64,000 nt of DNA, from contig KN832872.1 of NCBI GenBank assembly GCA_000827325.1, forward strand, positions 2,714,096 to 2,778,095, in the 5' to 3' direction. Origin of the DNA: Oidiodendron maius Zn. Its lineage: Eukaryota > Ascomycota > Leotiomycetes > Myxotrichaceae. The translations under genes and the position numbers were made by a program. This document shows, piece after piece, positions 1 through 11,300 of the stretch (positions within the stretch are counted from its first letter, which is position 1; every line of letters starts with the position of its first letter). The notes beneath the pieces were generated by a model. That model made no database searches, was not told where the DNA came from, and was given only the letters and a program-made list of their open reading frames with translations.

Positions 1-2731
1 TGTTCTTGTCTTCATCTCCTACACGTATTAATAGTACAGCAACAACGTATATCCGTCACTATTGATGGCATCATGGCTATCGAGGTAAGCTCTAGACATT
101 ACTTGCTCGGCGGCGTGCGGGCGACATATATATGCGGATAGTTGAACGTCATGGATTGTTGAATGCCTGACCACGTGTCTGTATCAATTCAGCGGCCCCT
201 ACTTTCAGGCTCTCAATTCGATTTGTGAACATTTCTGAGGGGTTCTGAATTTGCCTGGCGTGTGCCCGTTTCTACTCCTTATTTTTTCGATCCGTTCTTG
301 CTCGTGTTCCACTATGGCACTCTGTAGTGAATTATTTAAATCGGTCAGTGTCTTATTTTGTCCTGCTGTTGTGCCCATGCTCCTATTCATTGGTCAATTT
401 GTACCCATTAATTAAATAGTCGACCCTTAACTACACAACGCCCAAGATGTAGCCAAAATAACTCTTAATGCTGAATACAGCAATCTGTGCGATAAACCTG
501 GTGTTCATCCTGTGACCCCGGCCGCCAGGGGTCCTAGTTATCTGCCTGTTGTTGCTGTACATGGTACTACTGGGGTTGTAAGCACACTGGGCTGTAATAT
601 CTGTTGACGTACAGGTCTGAAAAGGAGCGCGCTTTGAGAACTATCGGATAGGTGCCGAAGGCAAAGACCATCCATATAATGGGTTCAGGGTATACAGCTG
701 TTGCAAATCAAGTATAGGTTCCCAAATAACTTGTTCCTGCTTAGAAATGTAAAGAAATAAGACAAAACAAGCAGATGAGTGTGACGGCAAGGATAAGGAT
801 GTGTGATGAAAAGCCTTGGATTTTTCCTTACATCGATCTTCAAATATCGAGGGTGTAGAATTGCGTTTTTCTGTACACGTGTACATACGTGAGTGGAGTC
901 AAGACGCTTGAACGTACGGAATCAAAGGTGGAGTTGCGCTCCCTGAAGTCTCTCCGGCGCACCCGCACCAGTCGTGCCAGTCGCGCGATTTATCTGACAT
1001 ACAGTATTGCAGATACTCGGTTAGGTTTGTAGCCATTATCCGCCAGATCTAGGTAACAGGACGCTAACATTATAGGCTGCCGCTTAGTAAAATTGTCAAA
1101 TAGAATGGAACTTCGATCTGAACAGGTTTGTGGTGCTTTCTATTCGGGCCGTATTACTACATGATGTGTGGTCCGGCATATGTTAGTGCGGACAGTGTAG
1201 AGCTAGTCTCGGTGACTTTGTCCGAAGTACGTAGTCGCCTCTTACTTTAATTGTCCTCCGGCATAATTCCGAAGTATTCTTCTCTTCTCCTACTCCTTGT
1301 ACTATAACCGATTATTGAACGAATAGGTTATATTATAGTTCAAGTTAGAAGACTTTATTAATACTAAGCAACACTAAACGTTTAGCTATATGTTAAGCGA
1401 AAGCGCCCCAAAGCTTACTTATAGTAATTTTGGAGAATTAAAATATTGAAATAATTTGTATAATTACATACAGAGTAGAGTAGTTCTGAGTTTAAGTTTT
1501 CGGCATAAGCTTAACCTTACTATTGGCTAATTTTCAGAAAGAAAAAAATAACTTTGGAGTTTTGATGTGTTTCATACAATTTTTTAAGGGTGCGGCACGG
1601 ATTCAGCAACCATGAAGATAATCTCTTATTTAAGTCGCCGACGATACGGTGTTCGATGTAAATACGACTGCAAGTAACGAACATGACGTTTTCGGATATA
1701 ATCTCGGGCATATAGTGCAGAAGTATGCAAGGCCGTCCGAATCTGACGCCATACGCCAGACTACGAGTACCTACGAAAGCACCTATACCTCCGTACAAGT
1801 ATATTACAGTATTACTCAAATCCCCCGGTTGGTCGTAATCCCCATTTGTTCTCCATTGTTTCTGCCACATACAGAGGGAGAAGTCGGCGATGTACGTAAG
1901 ACTTACCTACCGGCGCCAGGAGAATCCCTTGTCTTGAGGTTTTGAACAATCCTTTAAACATTCTTCAGTAATAAAAGAACTGAATATTTAGTCCTTCAAG
2001 TTGGGGGGTGGATTTGTTTCTGTATATTTAGTCAGTCAATATAATATACATGATGGTAGCAAGAGCATTAATTTCTACGCGTACATAAATGTGCCATTGC
2101 TTCCATCATTACGTGAATATTGCATTCCAGCAACCTAGCAAGCATCCCGATCCTCTATTATGACGCGGGGTATACGTGGTACTATACGTACCAGTAGGAT
2201 GCAATGAGTTTAAATACGCCCCCATTGTACATTCCTTAAGCGAGCCAATTATTGGGTTATATTTTTATTCCATCCAATTAAAACGCACTCTATTTTTGGG
2301 CGTATTAAACTTATTGCATTCGAGTAGCAGCGAGGACTCTTCTTGATAAGATAATGAATGCATACCGAGTAGCAGCGGAGACAGGGTTACATCTCACGCC
2401 ACTGCCACTGCTCCTCTTCTTTCGTGGTCTATGTGTATCTATCAATAACAATGTGAGAGGGAGCATTCATTCATTCTCACTTGGGATATAGAGTATGCCA
2501 ATCTCAACGTACATATTCTTATGTTCTCTTCGGCATTAATGACAAAGTCTTACTTTATTTATCCGAGAAGTTAGGATAATTAAGCTAATGATCCCCGATT
2601 CTCCTCACTCACTAGTACTCTATTATTTTAAATAATGCGAATAGATATACATAGCGCTTACTTATCGTCGTCGTAGACGACACCCCTCCCCCCAACTACC
2701 TGTTCTACTATATATTGACACCAGCATCACA
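1..2731. other. AT-rich intergenic region
   Basis: I see no gene here. The short open frames on both strands show no recognisable domain, no convincing start context and no splice partners. The stretch is AT-rich with many stops in all frames. The only structure I can support is an imperfect inverted repeat at 2200-2318, listed separately, followed by two related direct copies of a CGAGTAGCAGCG word near 2321 and 2369. Confidence 0.6.
2200..2318. repeat. Short inverted-repeat element, MITE-like
   Basis: The left arm at 2200-2221 (TGCAATGAGTTTAAATACGC plus CC) is matched in reverse complement by 2298-2318, with one gap and one mismatch. The arms enclose about 76 bp of AT-rich DNA. No clear target duplication is visible, so it could be a small non-autonomous DNA element, a remnant of one, or a chance palindrome. 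Confidence 0.4.
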
Positions 2732-4596
2732 ATGCCATTCAAGGCGCCCGACGACCGCGCAACCGAACGAAACTCGAATGAGATAAAACGTCGACAAACC
2801 TGTGATGCATGCCAAGCAATCAAGACTCGATGTTCCCGCAACAAACCATCCTGCGCGAGATGTCTCGCACAAAACATACCCTGCCACTACAGCGTATCTC
2901 GACGTATAGGCAGACCCCGACGCCTAGCACCACCACCATCTCCAGTATCACCATCGCATGTCAGGCGACCAGATGAGCAGATTCCAGTAACATCTCAGCC
3001 AAGCAGCGAAATTCCATGCGTCAGCCAGCCAGCGAGAAGCTTTTACTCTGTTGACTGGAGTGGTGGCGTCGATGTCGACGTCGACAACGATAGAATGGTT
3101 ATTGATGTATGTGTTTGTAGGCATACCCGAACTTAGAGAGGGCGGACCCGTTGGGTTGGGCCCCGAGGTCGTCAGCTGCTAATAGCATAATCATTCTTAA
3201 TAGGCCTGCGGCGCCATGCCGAGTAGTTCTAGTGACGCCGCGGAACGCCAACAAGGCCAAGAAAACCGCTCAGTGACACCAAGAGTGGCAGGAGCTCCAA
3301 TCACGAACACGAGTATGGCGGCATCCGCATTTTCCTCAGCTCGAGCGTCGGTATCGGGGTTAAATAGCAAAGGTTTGTTTTCGACCATGTCGACACTGGT
3401 ATCTGAGGTTGACTCGGACCCTCCAGATATTTTCAATTCATTCTTCGGAAATGCACAGTTTTCAAGCTCGCCTCTGTCTTCATCGCTGACCAACGAGATT
3501 GAGGTGCCCTCGAATCATGCTGCCCAGCAAAATTTGGACGATTCAGACGTAGACCGACAATCGAGGTGAGACGTTGTCACAAACCCATTTGAACAGTCCT
3601 AACAATAATTGGAGCTCGCTGCACAACTTTGGGCAACAGCTTGGACACACCCAATTTGACTTCTCGCAGAGTGACCACGAACTCGAAGCTTCCAGGCCCT
3701 TCACTTGGGAGCTCTCTAGTGAAGCAGTACCACCACCGCGGAAAAGTGCATGCCGATGTCTCGAGTCGGCTCTCAGCGTCACACTCGGCATTGGACAGGG
3801 CAATGCATTCCCTTATTCAGGTGCAATGGATCTCGCACTCGATGTTGAGGCGCAGCTGCGTGAGACCGTACCACTTGCGGTGCAGTGCAGTGTGTGTAAA
3901 CCCCGCCGGGGGGAGATCTTAAAATTCTTCTCTAACGCCATGGCCGATGTAGTAGATCTGTTTCAGCAATTGTGCAATGCTGAATTTTCCGTGAACAGCA
4001 GTAACCTGCGACCCTCACAACGCCCACACACATCTTCGATGTTGGAGAGCTTCGATTGGCTTCAACCAAAGCCGAGCGGACGGCCACTTTCCAATTCTCA
4101 GCAGCTACTATCTCGTGATTGCAACATCTCTGGGTCTTCGTTTCACCTACACGGCACTTCCAACGGTGGTGGGCATCATCGTCGAAGGGATGAAACGGTA
4201 AATGGTACTGGCACAGGTGCAGGGCATTCACAGGAATTACCCTCACCACCAAAATCCTCCTCAAGTGATCAACTTCAATTGCAAACGAATTCGAATACTG
4301 AACTAGACGGTTGGCATATACTCGTCGGCCGGCATCTCATAGTCGGCGAGGATAGAAAGTTTCTGTTGATGCATTTGTTACGTCGGCGGCTCTGCGCGTT
4401 GTCGAACGTGTTAGAAGGTTTGATCAGGGCGATGCAAGACTTACGCATAGCCTGGAGGCGCGTAGATTCTTCTTCTGTATTGTACGACAGCAGTGACGCA
4501 TTAAATCGCGCCGCAGAGATAGATACGAGGAAGTCTATGAAAACGGCTTCAAAACTATATGACATTATTGATCAACTCGAGAAGATACAGACATAG
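2732..4596 (+). CDS. AflR-like Zn2Cys6 transcription factor
   Basis: Predicted nuclear DNA-binding regulator of 572 aa. Proposed exons are 2732-3106, 3204-3565 and 3615-4596, with introns of 97 nt (GTATGT donor, CTAAT branch) and 49 nt (GTGAGA donor, CCTAAC branch); all joins keep frame. Residues 24-51 hold a Zn2Cys6 cluster starting [11 protein letters not shown], followed by a basic RRIGRPRR patch typical of AflR-type proteins. The C-terminal half has a Cys-rich segment (ACRCLESAL, then LQ-type [15 protein letters not shown]) resembling the aflatoxin-regulator domain. AflR relatives usually switch on a neighbouring secondary-metabolite cluster, but no PKS or NRPS gene lies in this window, so the target is unknown. 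The second intron acceptor is GAG; an alternative 31-nt intron ending at 3596 also keeps frame. Confidence 0.8.
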
Positions 4597-5202
4597 AAAT
4601 AGTGTTAGAAAAAGAAAAGAATAACTAATAAATCTTGGTTGAATGTTGATTGAAAGGGATAATTTGCGATGCCTGGAATATGGAGCTTAATTTATGCGGC
4701 CAATGCAGATCATATATGGGCGGGTGGCAGTCTTAAAGCTAGGTCGTTAAAGTAACTGGTGTATGTACAGTACAAAGAGATTCTTACCTATTATTATTAA
4801 TAGAAGATATAGGATTCATGACCTAGAAGTTAGAGAACAGTAAGTCTACCACTCTCACACGTACCGCACCGTTCTATGTCATCTAGGCAATTCCAGCGCA
4901 AGATCTCCTGCCGTTTCCCCTGTACGAAATTTCGAGTACAGCAGCCCAGAGGAGTTGCTCCGCAAGCGGTCGGACAGCGTTTGGCGGCTCGATTTTCTCC
5001 GCACCGTGGTTATGGCGTTCATCATGGCGCAGTACGCCATTGCCTTTGCTGCCGTTGCTAACTTGGCGCATGTGTGCTGGCAATTTTGCATATATACGAA
5101 CTGCAGCTTCTCACCCGAGACTGAGTACCTGCTTGCACTTTGGCCTTTCTAGCCGTTGCTGTTCACGTTTTCGGTACTCTTGCAGTTGTGCTCCATGTCC
5201 AA
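4597..5202. other. Intergenic, degraded sequence
   Basis: No supported gene. On the minus strand some coding-like sequence continues from the decayed signalling module at 5203-5422 into about 4880-5090, but it switches frame and I cannot match it to a domain. Confidence 0.45.
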
Positions 5203-5422
5203 CTATACTGCGAAAATAGTGAGAACGGCGAAAACAGCAAGAGTAGAACCGCCAGGCCGTTGGCTTGTATGAAGTAGCCTCAGCGCCATGTGCAGATCGC
5301 TCAGTTCCCTGGACGTGGCGGGTGTCGCGTACCGACCGGACGAATTTGGTGATTGTTGTTAACGTCTTGGTGACTGCACCAATTACAGCAAGGCTAGAGG
5401 CCGTGATGGAAAGAGGATCCAC
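5203..5422 (-). pseudogene. Decayed N-terminal signalling module of an NLR-like protein
   Basis: Read on the minus strand from 5422, the codon where the family normally has its start Met is GTG, followed by DPLSITASSLAVIGAV and KFVRSVRDTR. This is the typical start of fungal NLR-like and related N-terminal modules. After RDTR the frame fails: a one-base shift near 5311-5325 restores SRELSDLHMALRLL, the expected continuation, which then meets a TAG at 5203-5205. The lost start codon, frameshift and stop all point to a pseudogene. It sits about 1 kb from, and divergent to, the intact NACHT-ankyrin gene, whose own protein begins with the related MDPLSVTAS. Confidence 0.65.
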
Positions 5423-5609
5423 AGATCCAGGTTGGCGGTTGTTGTCGCGATGAGAAATGTCTGTCGATGGCCTGTGAGGATCACCATAATTCCTGCCGAT
5501 TTCCGGCCATAGAAAGGAATCCTTAGGCAACCATCTACATTTTCCGGGGACCTCGCTCCAAATTTAGCAATTCCTTAGGTTACTGCCACAATAAACAATC
5601 TAACCCTCT

Positions 5610-6130
5610 TTACCGACATCCAGAGGCAGCCCACCCCCTGATACTTTGGCCCGTATACTGACGTGGAGAAGGCATCAAAACTGTCCTTGACGAGTTCTTG
5701 GTATGGAGAGACTTAGAGCAGGCATACGATTGCGTGTCGGCGAATCGCGACAACCTTAAATTTTGGTACAGGATCAAGATTATCTCGCTGGATTTTGTAG
5801 AGAGCATCAAGAGAGGCACTGACTTTACCCAACGATGACTATACAAGAAGGCATACTACTATTACCAAATCGTCTATACCGTTATCGAAGTCTCTACTAT
5901 TGCCGAATTTTTACTGTTACCGAAGTCTTACTGTTATCGAAGTCTTACTGTTGCCGGGGTATCTACTTACCAATCGTCTCCCACGACCGCCGCGAATGCT
6001 TCCGCATCTGCCTGGAGTTGGCCAATGAGAGCGTCGTCCAGGCTGTCGGCGACGCTGCCGGTCTTGTGGCGGGTGGTGAGCATGGCTCCGAGGTCATCGT
6101 CTCGGAGGAATCTTGGTCGGACGGCGCTTG
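5610..6130 (-). pseudogene. Unrecognised decayed coding remnants
   Basis: Two coding-like stretches are readable on the minus strand. One near 6130-5970 ends QADAEAFAAVVGDDW and runs into a perfect GTAAGT donor. The other near 5825-5600 contains SASLDALYKIQRDNLDPVP, then an in-frame TAA, then LVKDSFDAFSTSVYGPKYQG. A tandem repeat lies between them, where an intron would be. I do not recognise the family. Position beside the decayed signalling module suggests pieces of one lost gene, but this is inference. Confidence 0.35.
5854..5958. repeat. 17-18 bp imperfect tandem repeat
   Basis: About six units follow the consensus TCTTACTGTTATCGAAG, drifting from left to right. The array lies between two decayed coding remnants and coincides with the place of a presumed intron on the minus strand. 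Confidence 0.6.
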
Positions 6131-6392
6131 AATGCCCGATCGTAAGGCAGATATGTAGAAGGCGGCATCAACAACTGGCTCTTCTGCTCAACTCACCTTA
6201 TCTAGCTGTCGTCTGGCAGGGGTACGGATGTCGCTGACTTGTGATCTATCCCGGTGAGGCGGAGCGGTGGGGAAGCTGCTCAGCCTCGCGAGATGAACAA
6301 CTGCCACGATGCAGCCTGGCAATGCTCAAACAACATTGCTCCCCAAAGCGCGGCTTCTAAAATATCACGATAAGCATCTGATGCTTTCGTGA

Positions 6393-9276
6393 ATGGATCC
6401 GCTCAGCGTCACTGCCAGCGTTATTGCCGTCCTGCAACTCACAGGCACAGTGCTAGGTTACCTAAACGACGTCAAGAAGGCCTCGAAAGAATGCCAGCAA
6501 TGTACGATCGAGGCATCTAACCTCCAGAACCTCCTGATAAATCTTCGCTATCGCCTCGAACAAGGACAGATTGGCGATCCTTGGTTCACAGCGGTTCGGG
6601 CTCTAAACATTAAAAATGGACCTCTTGACCAGTACAAGCAGGTGTTAGAGCAGTTGCAGTCCAAGGTGGATGTCGGCAATAGCAGAAGGAAAGTGAAGAG
6701 ACAGCTAGTATGGAAGTTCAGCAAGGCAGAAGTGGCGGAGATTCTGGCAAGAATGGAGCGTCTCAAGAGTCTTCTGAGTATCGCACTCGAGATGGACCAT
6801 TTGTGAGTACATTCGCATATATTTATTAACGGGTGTGCTTACACTGATAGTAAACTATCCCAAGCTATCAGAGACGACACAATATCCATTCGAGATAACC
6901 TTACCATTTTACAAGCCAGCACTATGGCTATAAAAGATTCCCAAAGTTTGCAGCAGCACCTTGCTGTTATGGAGTGGCTATCCCCATCAGACTTCCCTGC
7001 TCAGCAGCATGATATCATCACTAGAAGAGAGGAAGGCACCGGACAATGGTTTTTGGACTCTCCTAAGTTTAAGAGATGGCTGCAGGGATTCGACAAGACG
7101 CTATTCTGTCCCGGTATACCTGGAGCTGGCAAGACGATGATGGCAGCCATAGCTATCGATTATCTCTGCATGACGGCAGAGTGTGATGGGGTCGCCTTCT
7201 TGTTCTGCAACTACAAGGCACAGGCCGATCAGAGCTTATCGAATTTGTTAGCTGCTCTATTAAAGCAGCTGGTGCAGAGTCGTCCGGACCTCGCAGCTCC
7301 GGTGATGCACGTCTACAACAACTGCTTAAAGCGGAGAAGCAGGCCATCTCGTGACGAGATATTCCAAGCTCTGCAGTCTGTCTGTTCGAGTTATACTGCA
7401 GTATCCATTGTAGTGGATGCTTTGGACGAATGCACGGACAAGGGCGGTGCACGACTCATTGACAACCTGCGCGAGCTGCAGCCCAGAATAGACGTGCGGC
7501 TTCTATTCACCTCTCGCTTCATGCCCGAAATAACACGGAAATTCCCATTAACCGCCACACTGGAAGTACGTGCCAGCAGAGAGGACGTGAGGCGCTTTAC
7601 AGCAGGTCAGATACCACGTCTGCCGAACTGCGTCCAACGAGACGAGGAGCTCAAGCATATTGTGCAGAGCAAGATTATTGAAGCCGTTGATGGCATGTAA
7701 GTGTTCTAATCTTTTGCATATACGGAGCAATCTTAATATAATCATCAGGTTCCTCCTTGCACGTCTATATATTGACTCACTGCTTGATAAGAGGACGAAG
7801 CAGAAAGTACTATCTACTCTGGACAAGCTGTCGAAAAGGTCAGCAAATCTCGATGAGTCTCATAAGCTCGATGAGGCTTATAGCGAGGCGATCAAACGAA
7901 TAGATGGACAACTAGCTGAAGACCGTTTACTTGCTAGGCGCGCTTTATCCTGGATAAGTTACGCACAGAGACCTCTCAACACGAAAGAGCTATGCCATGC
8001 GCTAGCTATCGAACAGGGCAACAATGCTCTTAATAATGACGATGTATATGATATAGAAGACGTCATCTCCGTCTGCTCCGGGCTTGTTACAATAGAAGAG
8101 AGTGGTGTCATCCGTCTCGTGCATTACACGACACAAGAGTACTTTGAGCGCGTGCGAGCAAAATGGAATCCTGGCTCTCAGGAAGAAATAGCGGCGGCGT
8201 GCTTGACATATTTATCATTCGACACATTTCGAAGTGGCAGCTGTACCGACGACGCAGCTCTCGAACGGAGGCTCGCCGAAAATCCCTTCCTCCACTATGC
8301 AGCACGTTTATGGAGCCATCATTTACGGCCAGTAGAGAGTAGTGCTTTACATTTAGCGCTTGCTTTCCTCTACGACGAGGCCTTAGTTGACTGTACTGCT
8401 CAAGTTGTATCGATAAAAGACTACAAACCTAAAGGCTATAGTAAATACTTCCCAAATCGAACAAGTGGGCTGCATCTTGCAGCGAGATACGGACTACTTT
8501 ACTTAATAGAGAAGCTTTTGATAGGGCAGCAGGTAGACCGCGACATCGGCGCTGACCTGAAAGACGGCTACGGTCGGACGCCGCTGTCGAGGGCGGCACA
8601 AGGAGGTCATGAGGCTATAGTTCAGCTATTGGTACAGCGGGGCGATGTTGAGGCCGACTCAAAGGACAATGACGGTCGGACACCATTATGGTGGGCGGCA
8701 TACGCAGGCCACGAGGCGGTGGTTCAGCTATTAGTCGAGTGGGATGATGTCGAGGCCGACTCAAAGGACAATAACAGTCGGACGCCGCTGTCGAGGGCGG
8801 CACAGGGAGGCCATGAGGCTATAGTTCGTCTACTGGTCGAGAGGGACGACGTCGAGGCCGACTCAAAGGACAACGACGGATGTACGCCATTATGTTGGGC
8901 GGTATACGCAGGCCACGAGGCAATAGTTCGGCTACTGGTCGAGAGGGACGACGTCGAGGCCGACTTAAAGGACAATGACGGTCGGACGCCATTATTGTGG
9001 GCAACAATCAATGGCCACGAAGCTGTAGTTCGGCTATTAGTTGAGAGGGACGATGTCAATGCCGACTCAAAGGACAATGACGGTCGGACACCATTATTGT
9101 TGGCAGCATTCAATGGCTACAAGACGGTGGTTCAGCTACTGGTGGAGCGGGACGATGTCGAGGCCGACTCAAAGGACAATGACGGTCGGACGCCATTATT
9201 TTGGGCGTCGAACGAAGGACACGGGGCTATTGTAAAGCTGCTTGATGAGAGACTTAGTGATAGGTGTGTAGGATGA
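6393..9276 (+). CDS. NACHT-ankyrin NLR-like protein
   Basis: Predicted cytosolic STAND NTPase of 927 aa. Exons are 6393-6802, 6851-7696 and 7749-9276, with introns of 48 and 52 nt (GTGAGT and GTAAGT donors); both joins keep frame. The N-terminus (about 1-136) begins MDPLSVTASVIAVL, a fungal NLR signalling-type module. The NACHT follows: P-loop GIPGAGKT at about 225-232 and Walker B IVVDALDEC at about 323-331. After a helical linker come one diverged ankyrin repeat and seven near-identical 34-aa repeats from about residue 687 to the C-terminus. In this family the repeats sense a ligand, the NACHT oligomerises and the N-terminal module triggers a response, often cell death in non-self recognition; that role is inferred here. 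No break is visible. A divergent decayed module lies just upstream. Confidence 0.9.
8551..9264 (+). repeat. 102-bp tandem ankyrin-coding array
   Basis: Seven units begin at 8551, 8653, 8755, 8857, 8959, 9061 and 9163, an exact 102-bp period. Each encodes 34 aa around GRTPLxxAxxxGHEAIVxLL. DNA identity is very high outside a few codons; the changes cluster at the residues after TPL and around the loop before GH, which are exposed positions in ankyrin folds. Confidence 0.95.
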
Positions 9277-11300
9277 TAAATAGTAGCTGGTTTCTTTTGG
9301 TATACAGCATGGTACATTCAGTCAAATGGAGACGAGCTTTACAAGATGCGTTTATAAAAAGTTGTCATATCTTCCCCCGCCATTATAGCTGACTATGCTG
9401 GGACTGAGCGCATTGCTCAGCATTATGCGATTCGAAGATTAAATTGATTCTAGAGCTTCAGCAACACATAGGCATTCTCCCCTTTTAAGTACAGATTCCA
9501 AGGCTAGCGGAACATAGGATTTGGAATGTAAGATAGATTACAATATAGCAACAGTATTGAACAAGTCCAAGACAGCTAGTGTGAACTTGAGCTTTGGTAG
9601 CACAGCTTTGGCATGCCGAATGCACGGGAATGAGACGTGGCAAAGCTGTCACTGGTATAAGTCTGGAGGGTATCTTCCTGCAGCATAGATAAATATTATG
9701 CCTCGTTTATTTAGCAAGGTAGTAGAATAATAACACGTTCCAGAGTTGCGAAGCTAGAGGTTATAATGAGTCTATGAATAGTTATACGGGCCAATTGCAA
9801 AGCTCCACTCCAAAGGAGCCTAGACAGTTATTATAAGGCTTATTCAAATGAGAAGCTAACATTTGTTGTAGTGGACAGCATGCGCTATATAGCCCTAAGG
9901 AGTACGAAGAATGCACTTAGTCAACTGGCGTAGGAGTCCATGGGATTAACAGCTAGAGAGCGGTAGAGGCAGAGCCTGGGAGAGGAATGGCGGAGGAAGG
10001 GTACCAAAGCTCACAGGACGCGGCAGATATGCCGGATCACTTCCCCCCACCACCTCTATGGTCTGGAAAACACCCTAGTTGGGCTGCATAATCGCCAAAC
10101 TTTATTCTAAGTGTTATAGATTGCAACAACCTATCCTATATCGAAAGGTCTCGAAAATTAAATGCTCTTCCGCCGCAAACGGTGGTCCCTGCGAATAGAT
10201 GTGCTGATTAATCATTATGGGCTTTGGAGAGCGAATGTCGTGTGAAGATAATAAGCTAGGCCTATGAGCCGTGGAGCTTTCGCTGTCGTTGAAATTTGCG
10301 ATAGGAGATTGGAATAAATTCCTAAGTATTTGACAACAAAAGAGGACGAGAGAAGTAGAAATGGATCTATACAAATGATATCCGCGGTATAAGCATTGCA
10401 GAGTGGTCGTAACCAGGTAGAGGGAGCACCATGGTCTGCCGTTTGAGGCAAAGAGTCAACGCGAGATATAAGACGAGCAATTGTGCTTCATGGCCGCTTT
10501 GAAAACGGCATATCATGACCAGGCCCATAGAACCTACCCTTTGCCAGTATCATTCTGCGCCATAGAATGGTACGCTTTCGCATGGTCTTGGCTAAGCCCT
10601 CTATTTGTCTAGTCGTGGAACAGGCCGGCGCTGTCAAAGAAGAAGAAATAGGATGAACATACATATGCGCAAATATATCCTATGTTAGATTTTTGTCAGA
10701 GGTTACAGGTTGAGCTGGTTCATCGTGATGAGTTCAATACTGGTGCGTTGTATGGAATCAGTTGTATTGTCCAAGTTATAAAGCTGCATATAACCACACC
10801 ATATATAGTGCGTCGCCGCTCGGTACGTTACGGATATACGGATCATCGGTTCGAATCCGAATGCCCGAATATCCTTCACGCCATAGCATGTACGTAATTG
10901 CCAAGCAGGCGCAGAAACCAAGCGGCGAAGCTCTTCGGCCCTTATAATTCAGACCAATAGAAATGACTCAATAGAGGAATATATATATGTGCTAGGCTGT
11001 ATCAAGCCTAGTGCGTAATTAAACCAGGTATAACACATCATGTGAAATAATTAGTACGTTGATCGACCTTGTATTAAATTAAAGTTTCACTGTGTAAATG
11101 ACATATACGAAGGTAGCAGCAGTACAACGTTGTATATAACCAATCCTTAATGCCAAGCGACACTTTCTCTCTTCCAGCGCGCTCACTAATTGTTATTTAG
11201 TTCACATCGCACAACTTTCATTTTTGCTTAGACGAAGTCCACTCTCTCATGATATTCGCACCTAATACTTTCTACATTCTTGTCATCGGCGACTTCAACT
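9277..11300. other. Intergenic region, about 2 kb
   Basis: No gene supported. A GGTTCGAATCC word near 10846-10858 looks like a tRNA T-loop, but no matching acceptor or anticodon arms surround it. A short hairpin (CTAGGCT/AGCCTAG) lies near 10992-11011. Confidence 0.55.

Noticed and set aside
8600-9320. Several open frames antisense to the ankyrin array
   Set aside because: They are periodic shadows of the 102-bp repeat, which lacks stops in more than one frame; the sense strand has the NACHT-ankyrin reading.
10800-10880. tRNA-like T-loop GGTTCGAATCC
   Set aside because: The 3' acceptor candidate TGCCCGA has no complementary 5' arm about 60 nt upstream, and no anticodon stem could be folded. 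Treated as chance.
11280-11300. Upstream extension of the GH92 protein
   Set aside because: The extension would start at TTG; the ATG at 11301 gives a better signal peptide.
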